A stretch of 64,000 nt of DNA from Kribbella solani (GCF_014205295.1 NZ_JACHNF010000001.1:1054001-1118000), one strand, 5' to 3'; shown: positions 1 through 8,816, numbered from the stretch's first letter. Notes: generated by a model not told the origin, from the letters alone. Numbers and translations are program-made.

Positions 1-875
1 ACTTCCGCGATCGGATCGAGGAGCTGGTCGCGCGGTACCTGGACAAGCTGGAGGGCCGCGACGACGTCGACCTGGTCACCGAGTTCGCCCAGCCACTGCC
101 GATCGTGATCATCTGCGACGTACTCGGCATCCCGTTCGAGGACCGGGAACGGTTCCAGCAGTGGGCGGTCGAACTGGTCGGCGCCGGGCATCCGCCGGAG
201 GTGGTCGAGCAGGCGTCGAAGAACGTTCTGGAGTACGGCCAGGCGATCATCGAGATGAAGCGCCGGAACCCGGCCGACGACATGGTCAGCGCGATGATCG
301 AGGGCTCGCCGAACGGTGACCGGCTGACCGACGACGAACTGGTCGCGATGATCTTCCTGTACACCGTGGCCGGGCACATCACCTCGCAGCACACGCTCTC
401 GAACGCGATCCTCAGCCTGCTCAGCAACCCGGACGCGATGGAACGGCTGCGTGGTGAGCCGGAGATCATGCCGCAGGCGATCGACGAGCTGATGCGGTAC
501 GACGGCGGCGTCGGGGTGGCCACCTTCAGGTTCTCGCTGGTCGACCTCGAGATCGGCGACACGGCGGTCCCGGAGAACAGCATCCTGGCGTTGTCGATCC
601 TGTCCGCGCACCGCGACGACGACCAGTTCCCGAACGCGAACACGCTCGACCTGGACCGCCGGCCGAACGGCGTACTGGGCTTCGGGCACGGCCCGCACTT
701 CTGTATCGGCCAGCCGCTGGCCAAGATGCAGACCAACATCGCGCTGACCCGGTTGCTGGAACGTTTCCCGCACCTGCGGATGACGGCCGACCCGAGTTTC
801 CTCGAGTGGGAGCCGAGCACGCTGCTGCGCGGCATGCACCACTTGCCGGCGGCAACCACCGCGCCGAAGAGCTGA
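1..875 (+). CDS. Cytochrome P450, 5' end outside the window
   Basis: The open frame is already running at base 3, so this is the C-terminal three quarters of a bacterial class I P450, a haem monooxygenase that needs ferredoxin partners. Visible motifs are the I-helix oxygen-binding segment AGHIT, the ExxR salt-bridge motif (ELMR in DELMRYDG) and the haem loop FGHGPHFCIG, whose cysteine is the axial ligand. The frame ends in TGA at 873-875. An internal GTG at 105 could be mistaken for a start, but good P450 sequence continues upstream of it. The gene converges on the hydrazine-type operon and is separated from it by a strong two-way hairpin. It may tailor the same product or belong to a neighbouring cluster. 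The substrate cannot be read from the sequence. Confidence 0.9.
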   Translation, partial: FRDRIEELVARYLDKLEGRDDVDLVTEFAQPLPIVIICDVLGIPFEDRERFQQWAVELVGAGHPPEVVEQASKNVLEYGQAIIEMKRRNPADDMVSAMIEGSPNGDRLTDDELVAMIFLYTVAGHITSQHTLSNAILSLLSNPDAMERLRGEPEIMPQAIDELMRYDGGVGVATFRFSLVDLEIGDTAVPENSILALSILSAHRDDDQFPNANTLDLDRRPNGVLGFGHGPHFCIGQPLAKMQTNIALTRLLERFPHLRMTADPSFLEWEPSTLLRGMHHLPAATTAPKS

Positions 876-881
876 ACAGCG

Positions 882-916
882 AAGAACCGCCGCCCGATCA
901 CCGGGCGGCGGTTCTT
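882..916. terminator. Bidirectional hairpin terminator
   Basis: A perfect 15-bp stem (882-896 with 902-916) encloses a 5-nt loop. One strand ends in AAGAA and the other in TTCTT, so T-rich tails follow in both directions. It sits between the convergent P450 and SBP-like genes and would stop both transcripts. Confidence 0.85.
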
Positions 917-932
917 TCGTGTGGCTGGTGGA

Positions 933-2696
933 TCAGTCCTCGACGTAGTACCAGTCCTCGGGGGTGATCAGCCCGTACGGGTTGCATGGCTCGACGCCGC
1001 GCAGGTTCTTCGCCACCTCGAACATCCGGTTCGGGAAGCCCGGCGACCAGATCGTCGGGACCTGCTCGGCGAGGTAGTCCTGGTACGCGTACATCGCCTC
1101 GGGATCGTCGCTGTGCACGGTCGCGTCGATCAGCTTGTCGGCGGTCGGATCGGAGTAGTCGCCGAAGTTGCTGCCGCCGCCGGTGGCGAACAGCATCTCG
1201 CCGGTCAGGTGCCCGTAGAACGACCAGCCGCCGTTCCAGGTGTTGAGCTGCCAGCGCCGCTTGGCCGGCTGGTTCGGCGCGTGGTCCTCGGCCACCATCA
1301 CCGAGCCGTAAACGGGCTCCAGTTTCAGCTCGATCCCGGCCTTGGCCGCGTCCTCCCGGAAGATCTCCAGCAGCCTGAGCAACGCGTCCTTGCCCTCGAC
1401 GTACCGGATCGTGAACGACAGCCGCGCGCCGATCTCGACGCCCTCGCCGGCGCACCCGTCGACCTCACCGGGCTGCACGCAACCGGCCGGCATCGTGCTG
1501 GTGTCCCAGCCGTGTTCCTCCAGCAACGCGCCGGCCGCCGCCGGGTCGAAGGGCATCGGGTTGTCGCGTTGTTTGGGCGAGACGTACGGGTTCGGCGGCG
1601 ACTGCGGCACCGGCCCGTCCGTCCGGTAGGCGTTGCCGTTGAAGACCTCGGCGATGATCCGGTCCTGGTCCAGGCACAGCTGCAGCGCCTGCCGGACGTA
1701 CGCGTGCCGGTAGATCGCCGCGGCGTCGGAGTCGTTGTCGAAGTTGAACGGCATGTACCGGAGCACGAACACGTCCTGCGGTACCACCCGGTACAGGTCC
1801 GCGAGCGGGTCCGGGTCGTCGCCGGTGGTCTCGAAACCTGGTGGTAGGTAGCCGATCTGGATGCCGTCCTCGGCGTCCGGGCCGGCCAGCAGCCGCTTGT
1901 ACATCAGCTCGTCGGTGTCGTTCTGCACCTGCCGGAACTCGGCCAGCCGCGGCTTGTGCGGACCGGAGTAGTTCTCGTTCGGTACGAAGGTGACGAGCCC
2001 GTCGATCGAGTAGTCCTTCAGCTTCCACGGACCGCTGACGACGCTCCAGACCGGACTGTCGGCCCAGCGGCCCCGATGCAGGTTGGCCTCCTCGGTCCAG
2101 TCGCCGTTCTCCGACACCAGGTAGTCGTAGACGGCCGGGATGTCGGCCCGGTCGAAGGACGCCCGGGCCGGCCCGTGGGCGGTCCGGTCCCAGGCCTTCG
2201 GCATCGGGGTGATCAGGGTCAGCTGGTTCATCTCGACCCAGGTGCGGGAGTACACCTCGGCGAAGGTGAACCGGACCGAGTTCTCGGCGACTTTCTCGAA
2301 CGACGTTAGGTTGTCCGGGAAGTACCCGGGCACGTAGTACCCGAGCCGATCGCCCTTGACCGCCATCATGTTGACCCAGAACATCACGTTGTCGGCGCAG
2401 ATCGGCTCGCCGTTGGACCACTGCCAGTCCTTGAGCGTGACGGTGACGCTCAGGCCGTCCGCGCTCCATTCCGGCGGGTACGCCAGGCTGCGGTCGTGGT
2501 CGACCCCGGCGGCGCCGTCCTTGCCGAGCCAGTACAGCGGGCGGAACATCAGGATCTGGAACTCGTACAGGTTCCGGATGCCGATCCGTTCCCGCGGGGT
2601 GAACGGGAAGATCGCGGCCGGCGGGAAGCCCGGGTTGCAGGCCCAGGTGACGACACCACCCTCGACCGGCCGCCCGGAACTCGCTGTTGTGGACAT
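933..2696 (-). CDS. Family 5 solute-binding-like protein without a signal peptide
   Basis: The 587-residue product has the fold signature of extracellular solute-binding family 5 (DppA/OppA type), for example the segments LKDWQWSNGEPI and WSNGEPICADNV near the N-terminus. It has no signal peptide and no lipobox. The N-terminal segment VEGGVVTWACNPG corresponds to where the mature domain of an exported relative normally begins. The start is supported by AAAGGTGA five bases upstream of the ATG, and the previous gene ends only 25 bp away, so there is no room for a leader. It is the last gene of the operon and no permease or ATPase genes accompany it. The protein is therefore probably cytoplasmic. 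It could be a carrier, a sequestering resistance protein or a repurposed enzyme, and none of these can be chosen from sequence alone. Confidence 0.8.
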   Translation of the reverse strand: MSTTASSGRPVEGGVVTWACNPGFPPAAIFPFTPRERIGIRNLYEFQILMFRPLYWLGKDGAAGVDHDRSLAYPPEWSADGLSVTVTLKDWQWSNGEPICADNVMFWVNMMAVKGDRLGYYVPGYFPDNLTSFEKVAENSVRFTFAEVYSRTWVEMNQLTLITPMPKAWDRTAHGPARASFDRADIPAVYDYLVSENGDWTEEANLHRGRWADSPVWSVVSGPWKLKDYSIDGLVTFVPNENYSGPHKPRLAEFRQVQNDTDELMYKRLLAGPDAEDGIQIGYLPPGFETTGDDPDPLADLYRVVPQDVFVLRYMPFNFDNDSDAAAIYRHAYVRQALQLCLDQDRIIAEVFNGNAYRTDGPVPQSPPNPYVSPKQRDNPMPFDPAAAGALLEEHGWDTSTMPAGCVQPGEVDGCAGEGVEIGARLSFTIRYVEGKDALLRLLEIFREDAAKAGIELKLEPVYGSVMVAEDHAPNQPAKRRWQLNTWNGGWSFYGHLTGEMLFATGGGSNFGDYSDPTADKLIDATVHSDDPEAMYAYQDYLAEQVPTIWSPGFPNRMFEVAKNLRGVEPCNPYGLITPEDWYYVED

Positions 2697-2721
2697 CAGG
2701 TCACCTTTCGGGTCAGGGGTT

Positions 2722-3978
2722 TCAGGCCGTGGCGGGTTGCGTCAGCCGCACGTCGATCCGCCCGGCGAACTCGAACGCCGTGGCGATCGCCTCGTCGAAC
2801 GTCGCGCCACTGGTACACAGGAAGCCGAGGATGTTGTTGCCGTCCGGTGGCCGCCGGACCAGGTCGCCGGGCTGCGCGGTGATCTTGAGGAAGAACACCC
2901 GCTCGGACCCCGCCACTTCGGGCGGGACGGTGATTTGCTCGATCCGGCCGGGTGCGGTGATCAAGCAGGTCCCGGCCAGGTGTACTCCGGTAGGATGGTA
3001 GTGCTGGACCGCGGGCTTCACGCCGGCGGCGACCGCCATCGTGGCGCGGATCGGGCAGTACCCCGTACTCAGCCGGGCGAAGTAGTCCAGCCCACCACCG
3101 CCCGGCCGGACCGCGATCTCCAGTAGATGCGGTTTGCCTTGGTGGAAACGCACTTCGGCGTGCAGCACGCTCCGTCGCAGCCCTTGCGCGTGGGCCGCGA
3201 CGGTGACCACCTGGTGTACGGCGGCGAGCTGATCGGGGTCGAGAGTGGTCGGCGCCTGATGCGCGTCGTCGTCGAAGGTATCGCCCTCGATCGTGATCCG
3301 GTCGACGATCGAACCTAGGTACACCTCGCCGTCCCAGGCGAGCGCCTCGATCTGCAGCTCGCGCCCGTCCAGGAACGACTCGACCAGCAGCCCGTACGGC
3401 CCGAGGTCGATCCCGTCGGCCTCCATCCGGAACCACGACATCGCGGCCATCCCGTCGACCGCCTGCGGGAACCGGGTGCGCAGTTCGTCCGCGTCATTGA
3501 CCTTGAAGACGAAGTTGCTCGCGGCACCTAACGTCGGCTTCAGGACGATCGGGTAGCCGAACTCGTCCGCGGCGGCCAGCGCGGCCGCCAGGTCGGGCAC
3601 CAGCCGGTACTTCGGTACCGGCGCGCCGCCGCGTTCCTGGGCCTCGCGCATCAGTAGCTTGTTCCGGCTGACCCGCGCCGCCGCGATCCCGACGGTGGGC
3701 AGGCCGAGCGCCTCGGCGACCGCCGCGACGGTGAGGACACCGGACTCGGAGAAGGTCAGCACACCGTCGAACCGCTCGACCGCATGCCAGTTCCGGGCCG
3801 CCTCGACGATGTCGTCGAGGTGCTTGGAACCGGCGATCCGGTACCGCTCGGCCGGCCAGTAGCCCTCCTCGCCGAGGCCGTTGAGGACGAACAGCGTGCC
3901 CCCGAACTCTTCCACCTGCTGATAACGGGACAGGTAGTAGCCGGCGTTCTGCACGGCCTCCAGCGCGAGCAGTTTCAT
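2722..3978 (-). CDS. ATP-grasp ligase
   Basis: This 418-residue protein belongs to the ATP-grasp superfamily, which activates a carboxylate as an acyl phosphate and joins it to an amine or thiol nucleophile. The N-terminal third is a Rossmann-like pre-ATP-grasp domain. The ATP-grasp core includes YPIVLKPTLGAAS, which carries the ATP-binding lysine, and the metal-binding segment HAEVRFHQGKPHLLEIAVRP near residue 285. Relatives include L-amino-acid ligases that make dipeptides. The ATG is preceded by GAGGAG inside the end of the upstream oxidase gene, with a 6-bp gap, so the two are translated together. In this operon it probably joins the hydrazine acid, or a derivative, to an amino acid. The actual partners are unknown. 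Confidence 0.85.
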   Translation of the reverse strand: MKLLALEAVQNAGYYLSRYQQVEEFGGTLFVLNGLGEEGYWPAERYRIAGSKHLDDIVEAARNWHAVERFDGVLTFSESGVLTVAAVAEALGLPTVGIAAARVSRNKLLMREAQERGGAPVPKYRLVPDLAAALAAADEFGYPIVLKPTLGAASNFVFKVNDADELRTRFPQAVDGMAAMSWFRMEADGIDLGPYGLLVESFLDGRELQIEALAWDGEVYLGSIVDRITIEGDTFDDDAHQAPTTLDPDQLAAVHQVVTVAAHAQGLRRSVLHAEVRFHQGKPHLLEIAVRPGGGGLDYFARLSTGYCPIRATMAVAAGVKPAVQHYHPTGVHLAGTCLITAPGRIEQITVPPEVAGSERVFFLKITAQPGDLVRRPPDGNNILGFLCTSGATFDEAIATAFEFAGRIDVRLTQPATA

Positions 3979-3984
3979 GACGAC

Positions 3985-5133
3985 CTACTCCTCACCGACC
4001 GCGGCGAGCCGCCGCGGTCTGTCGATCGGGTCGAGGCCGGTCGGCCGCGGCGGCTGCCCGACGGCGCGATCGGCGATCGCCCGGGCGATCTGGGGTGCGA
4101 ACTTGAACGACATTCCGCCACACGCCGCGTACGCCCAGACCACGCCGGCCTCGTACGCCGCGAGCAGCGGGCCGCCGCGAGTACGTTCGGCCAGGTAGTA
4201 GCCGTCGGTGGCGCCGACGACGCCGGCCGGGTCGAAGCCGTCGATCAGCTGGGCGAACAGCTCGATCAGGTGCCGGCGCTGCTGATCCGGTGTCTCGTGG
4301 CCGGCCAGCTTGTCGACCGGTCGGCAGGCGCTCGCCGCGCTCAGTCGCATCGGAGCATCCGACCGCGGCACCGTCGGCATGATCCAGGCGTCGCGGGCCG
4401 CGCCGAGTGCGAGCACCACAGGCATCCCGGCCCAGTTCCGCCGGTCGGTCGGTGGGCGGTACGACAGCACGCTCTGCCGGTACAGGATGAGTTCTGGCCC
4501 GACCACGTCAGCCAGTAGGTCGCGCGACCACGGCCCGGCCGCTACGACGACCCGGTCCGCCGACCGGGCCGACCCATCGGCGAACCGGACCACAGCGTCA
4601 CTGCCGTCCTCGGATACCGCGACGACTTGCTGGTGGGGGAGCAGCCGCGTACGAGGGTGCTGGCCGAGCCAGCGGGCCATCGCGACCAGCGCGTGGTCGG
4701 CCAGCAGTACACCGGCGCTGGCTTCTAGTACGGCCGCGCTGCCGGCCGGGAAACGGACGTGCGGGTACCGCCTGGCCAGGTCCCGTGCTGACAGCGTCCA
4801 GGCGTTCACGCCTGTCTCGGTCAGCCCGGCGAGCTCACTGGATGCCTCCTCAGTGGGCAGCGCAGTGAGCGCGCCGGACGGGTGGTAGAACCGGGTGCCG
4901 AGCAGCCGCTCGACCTCCAGCCAGGCAGCGTGCGCGCCTGCGCCTGCTGCCGTCAGTACCGGGTCGCCTCGGTGTAGTGCGCGGGTCACCCGGAGGCGGT
5001 CGTTCGACGTGGCCAATGGTGACGGGATCGGGCCGGCGTCCACCAGGTCGACCTGATGTGCGCCGGGCGCGCGAACACATTCGATCGCGGTGAGCAGCCC
5101 GATCACGCCGCCACCGACCACCGTGATCCGCAT
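3985..5133 (-). CDS. FAD-dependent amine/glycine oxidase-like protein
   Basis: The 382-residue product is a DAO-family flavoprotein (glycine oxidase, sarcosine oxidase, D-amino-acid oxidase type). The FAD dinucleotide-binding motif VGGGVIGLLTA lies at the extreme N-terminus, followed by a conserved arginine-rich segment DRLRVTRALHRGD. The C-terminal part holds YAACGGMSFKFAP, the usual closing FAD contact. In hydrazine pathways such as s56-p1 and formycin, an oxidase of this family cleaves the C-N bond of the lysine-derived hydrazine to release a small hydrazino acid. The operon position directly after the MetRS-like gene (15-bp gap) supports that role here. The exact substrate is an inference. 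Confidence 0.85.
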   Translation of the reverse strand: MRITVVGGGVIGLLTAIECVRAPGAHQVDLVDAGPIPSPLATSNDRLRVTRALHRGDPVLTAAGAGAHAAWLEVERLLGTRFYHPSGALTALPTEEASSELAGLTETGVNAWTLSARDLARRYPHVRFPAGSAAVLEASAGVLLADHALVAMARWLGQHPRTRLLPHQQVVAVSEDGSDAVVRFADGSARSADRVVVAAGPWSRDLLADVVGPELILYRQSVLSYRPPTDRRNWAGMPVVLALGAARDAWIMPTVPRSDAPMRLSAASACRPVDKLAGHETPDQQRRHLIELFAQLIDGFDPAGVVGATDGYYLAERTRGGPLLAAYEAGVVWAYAACGGMSFKFAPQIARAIADRAVGQPPRPTGLDPIDRPRRLAAVGEE

Positions 5134-5148
5134 CCGGGTTCACCCACC

Positions 5149-6804
5149 TCAGGCGAGCGCGCCGGCCGGCTCTGACGGCCCGAGGGGTGTCGTCGGCAGT
5201 AGTGGTGGGGCGAACGGCCGCACGTCGGCCACGTCGTACGCACCGGTGACCAGGACACCGCTGCCGTCGAAGACTCCAGCCTCCTGAGCTGCCGCGACCA
5301 GGTCGATCAGCAGCGGCGAGGCCGACGCCAGCAGTACCTTGACCTCCAGGAACAACTCGCCCCACGCCTCCGGATGCTCGTCAAGACCAACACCGTCCAG
5401 CACCGCCGCACGCTGCCGCAGCCGCTCGATGTGGACCAGGACCGTCTCGGCCGAGCGGTTCAGGTTGAACGTCGGCATCTCGTACCCGAGGTCGAACCGT
5501 TCCAGCATGGTGGCGACCCGCTCCCGCGCCCCCGGGGAGACCGGGAGCCGGATACTGTCGTCACCGGCGTTGGCAACCGCCTTGGCCAGTGATCCGGCCA
5601 GCTGGTTCCACGGACCGACCAGCCGTTCCTCGGCCAGCTTGTCCAGACCGGCCCGGCTGAAGGTGGACCGTTGGTACTCCGGCGCGGTCAGCGCCAGGTA
5701 CAGCCGCGCGACATCACGCGGTACCTCGGTCAGCAACTCCTGCGGAGTCAGCACATGCCGCTTGCTGGTGGAGAACTTCGAACTCTCCAGTTCGTAGAAC
5801 TCGTTGTTGATGATCGATTCCGGCCAGACGTACTTGTCGCCGTGCGCCATCAGCATCGCAATGTGCGGTAGGCAGAAGTAGTACGCGTTGTCGAAGCCGA
5901 GGAAGTGCACGATCCGGAGGTTCTCCGCCCGCTGCCACAGCTCGCCGGGTACGGTGTCGCGGCCGAGGTTGTTCGCGGCGTACGCGGTGGTGAACATGCC
6001 GGCCGGGATCAGTTCGAGCCACGCGTTCAGCACCTGGCCGGGGACCTCGGGGAACTGCGCGTCGATACCCCAGTTCAGCGGGAACGTGATCGGCACGTCC
6101 TGCAACGGCTGGGCCAGCAACTCGGCGATCATCTGCCGGACGTGCGGCCGGCGGTGCTCGGCGAGCCGTTCGTGGTACTCGGTCAGCCGCTCGCGGTACT
6201 CCTCCAGCGGCAGCACCATGATGGTCGCCTCGCGGTAGGTGAGCTTGTCGTCCGGGTTGATCGTCGAGTGTGGATTGAGCAGCTGGTCGAAGTTGTTCGG
6301 ATGGCAGCAGGTCTCGCACAGGCCGCCGCGGCTGCTGGCCAGACAGACCGGGCAGTCGCCCTCGATCAGGCCCTCCACCATGTACTCGCCGGTCCGTTCC
6401 AGGTACGGCAGCCGGACGGTCTTGAGCTTGAAGACCCCGGCCGCGTGCAGCGCGCCGAAGTACTGCAGGACTGTTGCCTTGTACATCGAATCGAACGGAC
6501 CGAACCCGTCGTACGAGATGCCGATCGCCCGCAGTGCCTCCTGAATCTCGGCCGTCGACCGTTTGCACAGCGCCTCGGGCGTGATCCCTTCGCGGCCGGC
6601 CGACGCGACCACGTACGTCTGGCTGTCGTCGGTCTCGGTGGTGAAGACGACCTTGCGGCCGCGGGCCCGTTGGTAGCGGGCGTAGACGTCACCGGCCAGG
6701 TACGGCCCGGCGATGTGCCCCAGATGCATGCCGCCATTGGGAGTCGGGTTGGGTCCCAGGACCAGGACCGGACGGTCGTCGTTCGTGGGCAGTACGCCGG
6801 TCAC
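5149..6804 (-). CDS. Methionyl-tRNA synthetase-like hydrazine-forming enzyme
   Basis: The 551-residue product resembles class I methionyl-tRNA synthetase. It keeps an HLGH adenylate motif (residues 27-30), a KFSTSK version of the KMSKS loop near residue 340, and a zinc knuckle with CPVC and CETC pairs. It lies in a biosynthetic operon beside an N-hydroxylase and a cupin, so it is unlikely to be a housekeeping MetRS. In the characterised cupin/MetRS didomain enzymes the MetRS part spends ATP to activate N6-hydroxylysine or its partner amino acid so that an N-N bond forms. Here it is a separate protein: its GTG start overlaps the cupin stop in a GTGA (6801-6804), giving tight translational coupling. 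The amino-acid partner (glycine in s56-p1) cannot be read from sequence. Confidence 0.85.
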   Translation of the reverse strand: MTGVLPTNDDRPVLVLGPNPTPNGGMHLGHIAGPYLAGDVYARYQRARGRKVVFTTETDDSQTYVVASAGREGITPEALCKRSTAEIQEALRAIGISYDGFGPFDSMYKATVLQYFGALHAAGVFKLKTVRLPYLERTGEYMVEGLIEGDCPVCLASSRGGLCETCCHPNNFDQLLNPHSTINPDDKLTYREATIMVLPLEEYRERLTEYHERLAEHRRPHVRQMIAELLAQPLQDVPITFPLNWGIDAQFPEVPGQVLNAWLELIPAGMFTTAYAANNLGRDTVPGELWQRAENLRIVHFLGFDNAYYFCLPHIAMLMAHGDKYVWPESIINNEFYELESSKFSTSKRHVLTPQELLTEVPRDVARLYLALTAPEYQRSTFSRAGLDKLAEERLVGPWNQLAGSLAKAVANAGDDSIRLPVSPGARERVATMLERFDLGYEMPTFNLNRSAETVLVHIERLRQRAAVLDGVGLDEHPEAWGELFLEVKVLLASASPLLIDLVAAAQEAGVFDGSGVLVTGAYDVADVRPFAPPLLPTTPLGPSEPAGALA

Positions 6805-7268
6805 GCGCTGACTCCTTCACGCTCGGACTTCTCGATCGCCGCGGCCGTCGCCGCGTTCTCGGTTTCCTGCTCGCGGGCCGCGGCAGCGAGCCGTTCGGTC
6901 TCGGACCCGGCGTACTCGGCCAGGAACCGGTGCGCCATCTCCGGGTCCCACCAGATGCTGGTGAACACGAAGTCCTCGTTGCTGTGGTTGTGCACCCGGT
7001 GCAGCTGGCCGGGGGTGAAGTAGCAGACGTCCCCGGCGGCGAACGGCTGTCGTTCGCCGCCGCACTCGACCTCGACCCGGCCGGACACGGCGACGAAGAT
7101 CTCCTGCTCGTGATGCGTGTGCAGCTTGGAGACCGTGTTCGCCCGGCAGACGGCGTAGGACAGTTCGAACGGCGCGTTCAGTACCGGCCACGGCAGCAGC
7201 CGCTGGGTATCCACGCTGTACTCGTGCAGCAGGTTGTCCCGGTCCAGCCGGGAGATGTGTACGACCAT
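6801..7268 (-). CDS. Small cupin, partner of the MetRS-like enzyme
   Basis: This 155-residue single-domain cupin has the metal-binding pattern HTHHEQE in the first cupin motif, followed by FVAVSGRVEV. The second motif contributes the histidine in PGQLHRVHNHS. The C-terminal 30 residues are a charged, probably helical tail (AAAREQETENAATAAA). In known hydrazine synthetases a cupin of this kind is fused to a MetRS-like domain and binds zinc where the N-N bond is made. Here it is encoded separately, directly upstream of and overlapping the MetRS-like gene, in the order I recall for the fused proteins. Its ATG lies 3 bp after the stop of the PP-loop gene. Confidence 0.85.
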   Translation of the reverse strand: MVVHISRLDRDNLLHEYSVDTQRLLPWPVLNAPFELSYAVCRANTVSKLHTHHEQEIFVAVSGRVEVECGGERQPFAAGDVCYFTPGQLHRVHNHSNEDFVFTSIWWDPEMAHRFLAEYAGSETERLAAAAREQETENAATAAAIEKSEREGVSA

Positions 7269-7271
7269 GGG

Positions 7272-8780
7272 TTACCGTCCCGAAATCTGCTCGAAGGTGT
7301 TCGGCCCGTTCTGGGTGTGCTTGGTCTCGATCACTGCCTTGTGCGGATCGCCCCGCAGAATCAGGTCGATCACCGGACCCTGCGTCGGGCGGCCGTACAG
7401 GACCTGGAGCCGCTCGCACTCCAGCCCGCTGAGGTCCTCGAGCCGGGCCGCGAGCTCCTGATCGGCGGTCACGCCCGCCAGCAGGTCGCGGATCTCGGTG
7501 AGCCGGCCGGCCAGGTCCGGGTGCTCGCGTTCGAGGAACTGTTCGAGGCCGGCGCCCTGCCCGATGAACGGCGAGTAGGTCATGCAGACCAGGTGCGATT
7601 CGGTCAGGGCGAAGGTCTCCAGCGCGTACTCCGCGGCCAGCTTCCGCATCCGCCGGAGCGCGTCGGGACTGTCGTACCGGGCCCGCATCATTTCGATCAG
7701 CCCGGCCGGGATGTCCTTCTTACGCATCAACCCGAGCGCGAACTCGACGTACTCGGTCATGCCCTCGTCGTACGAACGCTGGAACAGCCGCTCGGCCTTC
7801 AGCCCGCGCAGGTGCGCCATCAACGCCGGGTTGGCGCAGTCGGACTCGGTGAAGCTGAACGCCAGGTCGTCGAACTGGAAACCGAGGAAACCGGTCAGCA
7901 GCTCGAAGTGGTCACCGGCCGCGTAGTCCGTCTCGTCGTAGATGGAGAAGAACCGCAACCGCCGCGGCACGTCGGTACGAACCTGCCGTTCCGCGATCGC
8001 GGAGCTCGCGTCGGGGCCGAGGATGTCGGTGAAGTACGCGCCGGCGATGTCGTCGAGCTGGCCGAGCACGGTGCCGAAGCCGTTGCCGGTACTGGCGTGC
8101 TGCTTCGCCGGATTGTTGCCCGTGGCCCGGATCTGCCGCGCCAGCCGGCCGACCCACGCGGTGTACTGACGCTGCTCGCGCGGCGAATCGCCGGTGATGA
8201 TCAGATCGGCTCCGGTACCGGACGAAGCGGCGACGCCGAATGCGTTGAAAACACTGAGATTGCAGGAATTGCAGAACGTCGGCCGGCCGTCGGCGAACGT
8301 CCGGTGGCCGGTCATCAGGATATCGAGCCGATTGCGCCGGATCACCTGCTCGCGCTGCGGTGAATCGACGAAGAATTCCGATACCTCGTCACCGTCGACC
8401 AAGAGCAGTTCGCAGTCCGGGTCGTCGTACAAACGTAGCGCCTGGTACTCGCGGTCGATGTTCTCCATCACCGCCCGGGGCATACCGGCATGCCGGTTCG
8501 TGGCGACCCGCATCCGGAAAGTACGGCCGTGTACGCGGTACAGAATGAGCTGCATCGCGCGGACAAACGCCAGTGTGTACGAGCTGTCCTTCCCGCCGCC
8601 GTACGCGACCATCACCAGATTGCGCTCGAGTTCCTCCCGGTACGGGAGCTCGGCCTCAAGCCGTACGGCGCAGCGCAAGGCCTCGGCCAGCGACATCGCG
8701 GCCCGCAGTCCTGCGAACGCCTCGTCACGGGATCGGGTCACATCGTCGAGCGGAGTCCGTTCCAGTTCGACCATTGCCAT
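7272..8780 (-). CDS. PP-loop (PAPS reductase/ATP pyrophosphatase-like) protein
   Basis: The product (502 residues from this start) carries the PP-loop MVAYGGGKDSSYTLAF about 60 residues in. This is the SGGxDS signature of enzymes that adenylate a substrate with release of pyrophosphate. About 100 residues later comes a Cys pair, FCNSCN, that could bind metal or iron-sulfur, then DLIITGDSPREQRQY. The C-terminal half is helical and unassigned. The ATG at 8780 follows GAGGAG with good spacing, and I prefer it to a GTG at 8813 that would add 11 residues and has no clear ribosome site. Members of this superfamily thiolate, amidinate or sulfur-modify their substrates. No equivalent is part of the core hydrazine pathway I know, so its job here is open. 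Confidence 0.75.
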   Translation of the reverse strand: MAMVELERTPLDDVTRSRDEAFAGLRAAMSLAEALRCAVRLEAELPYREELERNLVMVAYGGGKDSSYTLAFVRAMQLILYRVHGRTFRMRVATNRHAGMPRAVMENIDREYQALRLYDDPDCELLLVDGDEVSEFFVDSPQREQVIRRNRLDILMTGHRTFADGRPTFCNSCNLSVFNAFGVAASSGTGADLIITGDSPREQRQYTAWVGRLARQIRATGNNPAKQHASTGNGFGTVLGQLDDIAGAYFTDILGPDASSAIAERQVRTDVPRRLRFFSIYDETDYAAGDHFELLTGFLGFQFDDLAFSFTESDCANPALMAHLRGLKAERLFQRSYDEGMTEYVEFALGLMRKKDIPAGLIEMMRARYDSPDALRRMRKLAAEYALETFALTESHLVCMTYSPFIGQGAGLEQFLEREHPDLAGRLTEIRDLLAGVTADQELAARLEDLSGLECERLQVLYGRPTQGPVIDLILRGDPHKAVIETKHTQNGPNTFEQISGR

Positions 8781-8816
8781 CCGGGCTCTCCTCGGGGTGC
8801 GTGGTTCTGCCACCCG

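Noticed and set aside
898..1847. Long open frames on the strand opposite the SBP-like gene.
   Set aside because: Their products are Arg/Ala/Pro-rich shadows of high-GC coding sequence, and the true frame has family motifs and a ribosome site.
5149..6804. Reading this gene as the housekeeping methionyl-tRNA synthetase.
   Set aside because: It lies in a biosynthetic operon and overlaps a cupin gene next to an N-hydroxylase. The KMSKS loop is altered to KFSTSK and no translation genes are adjacent.
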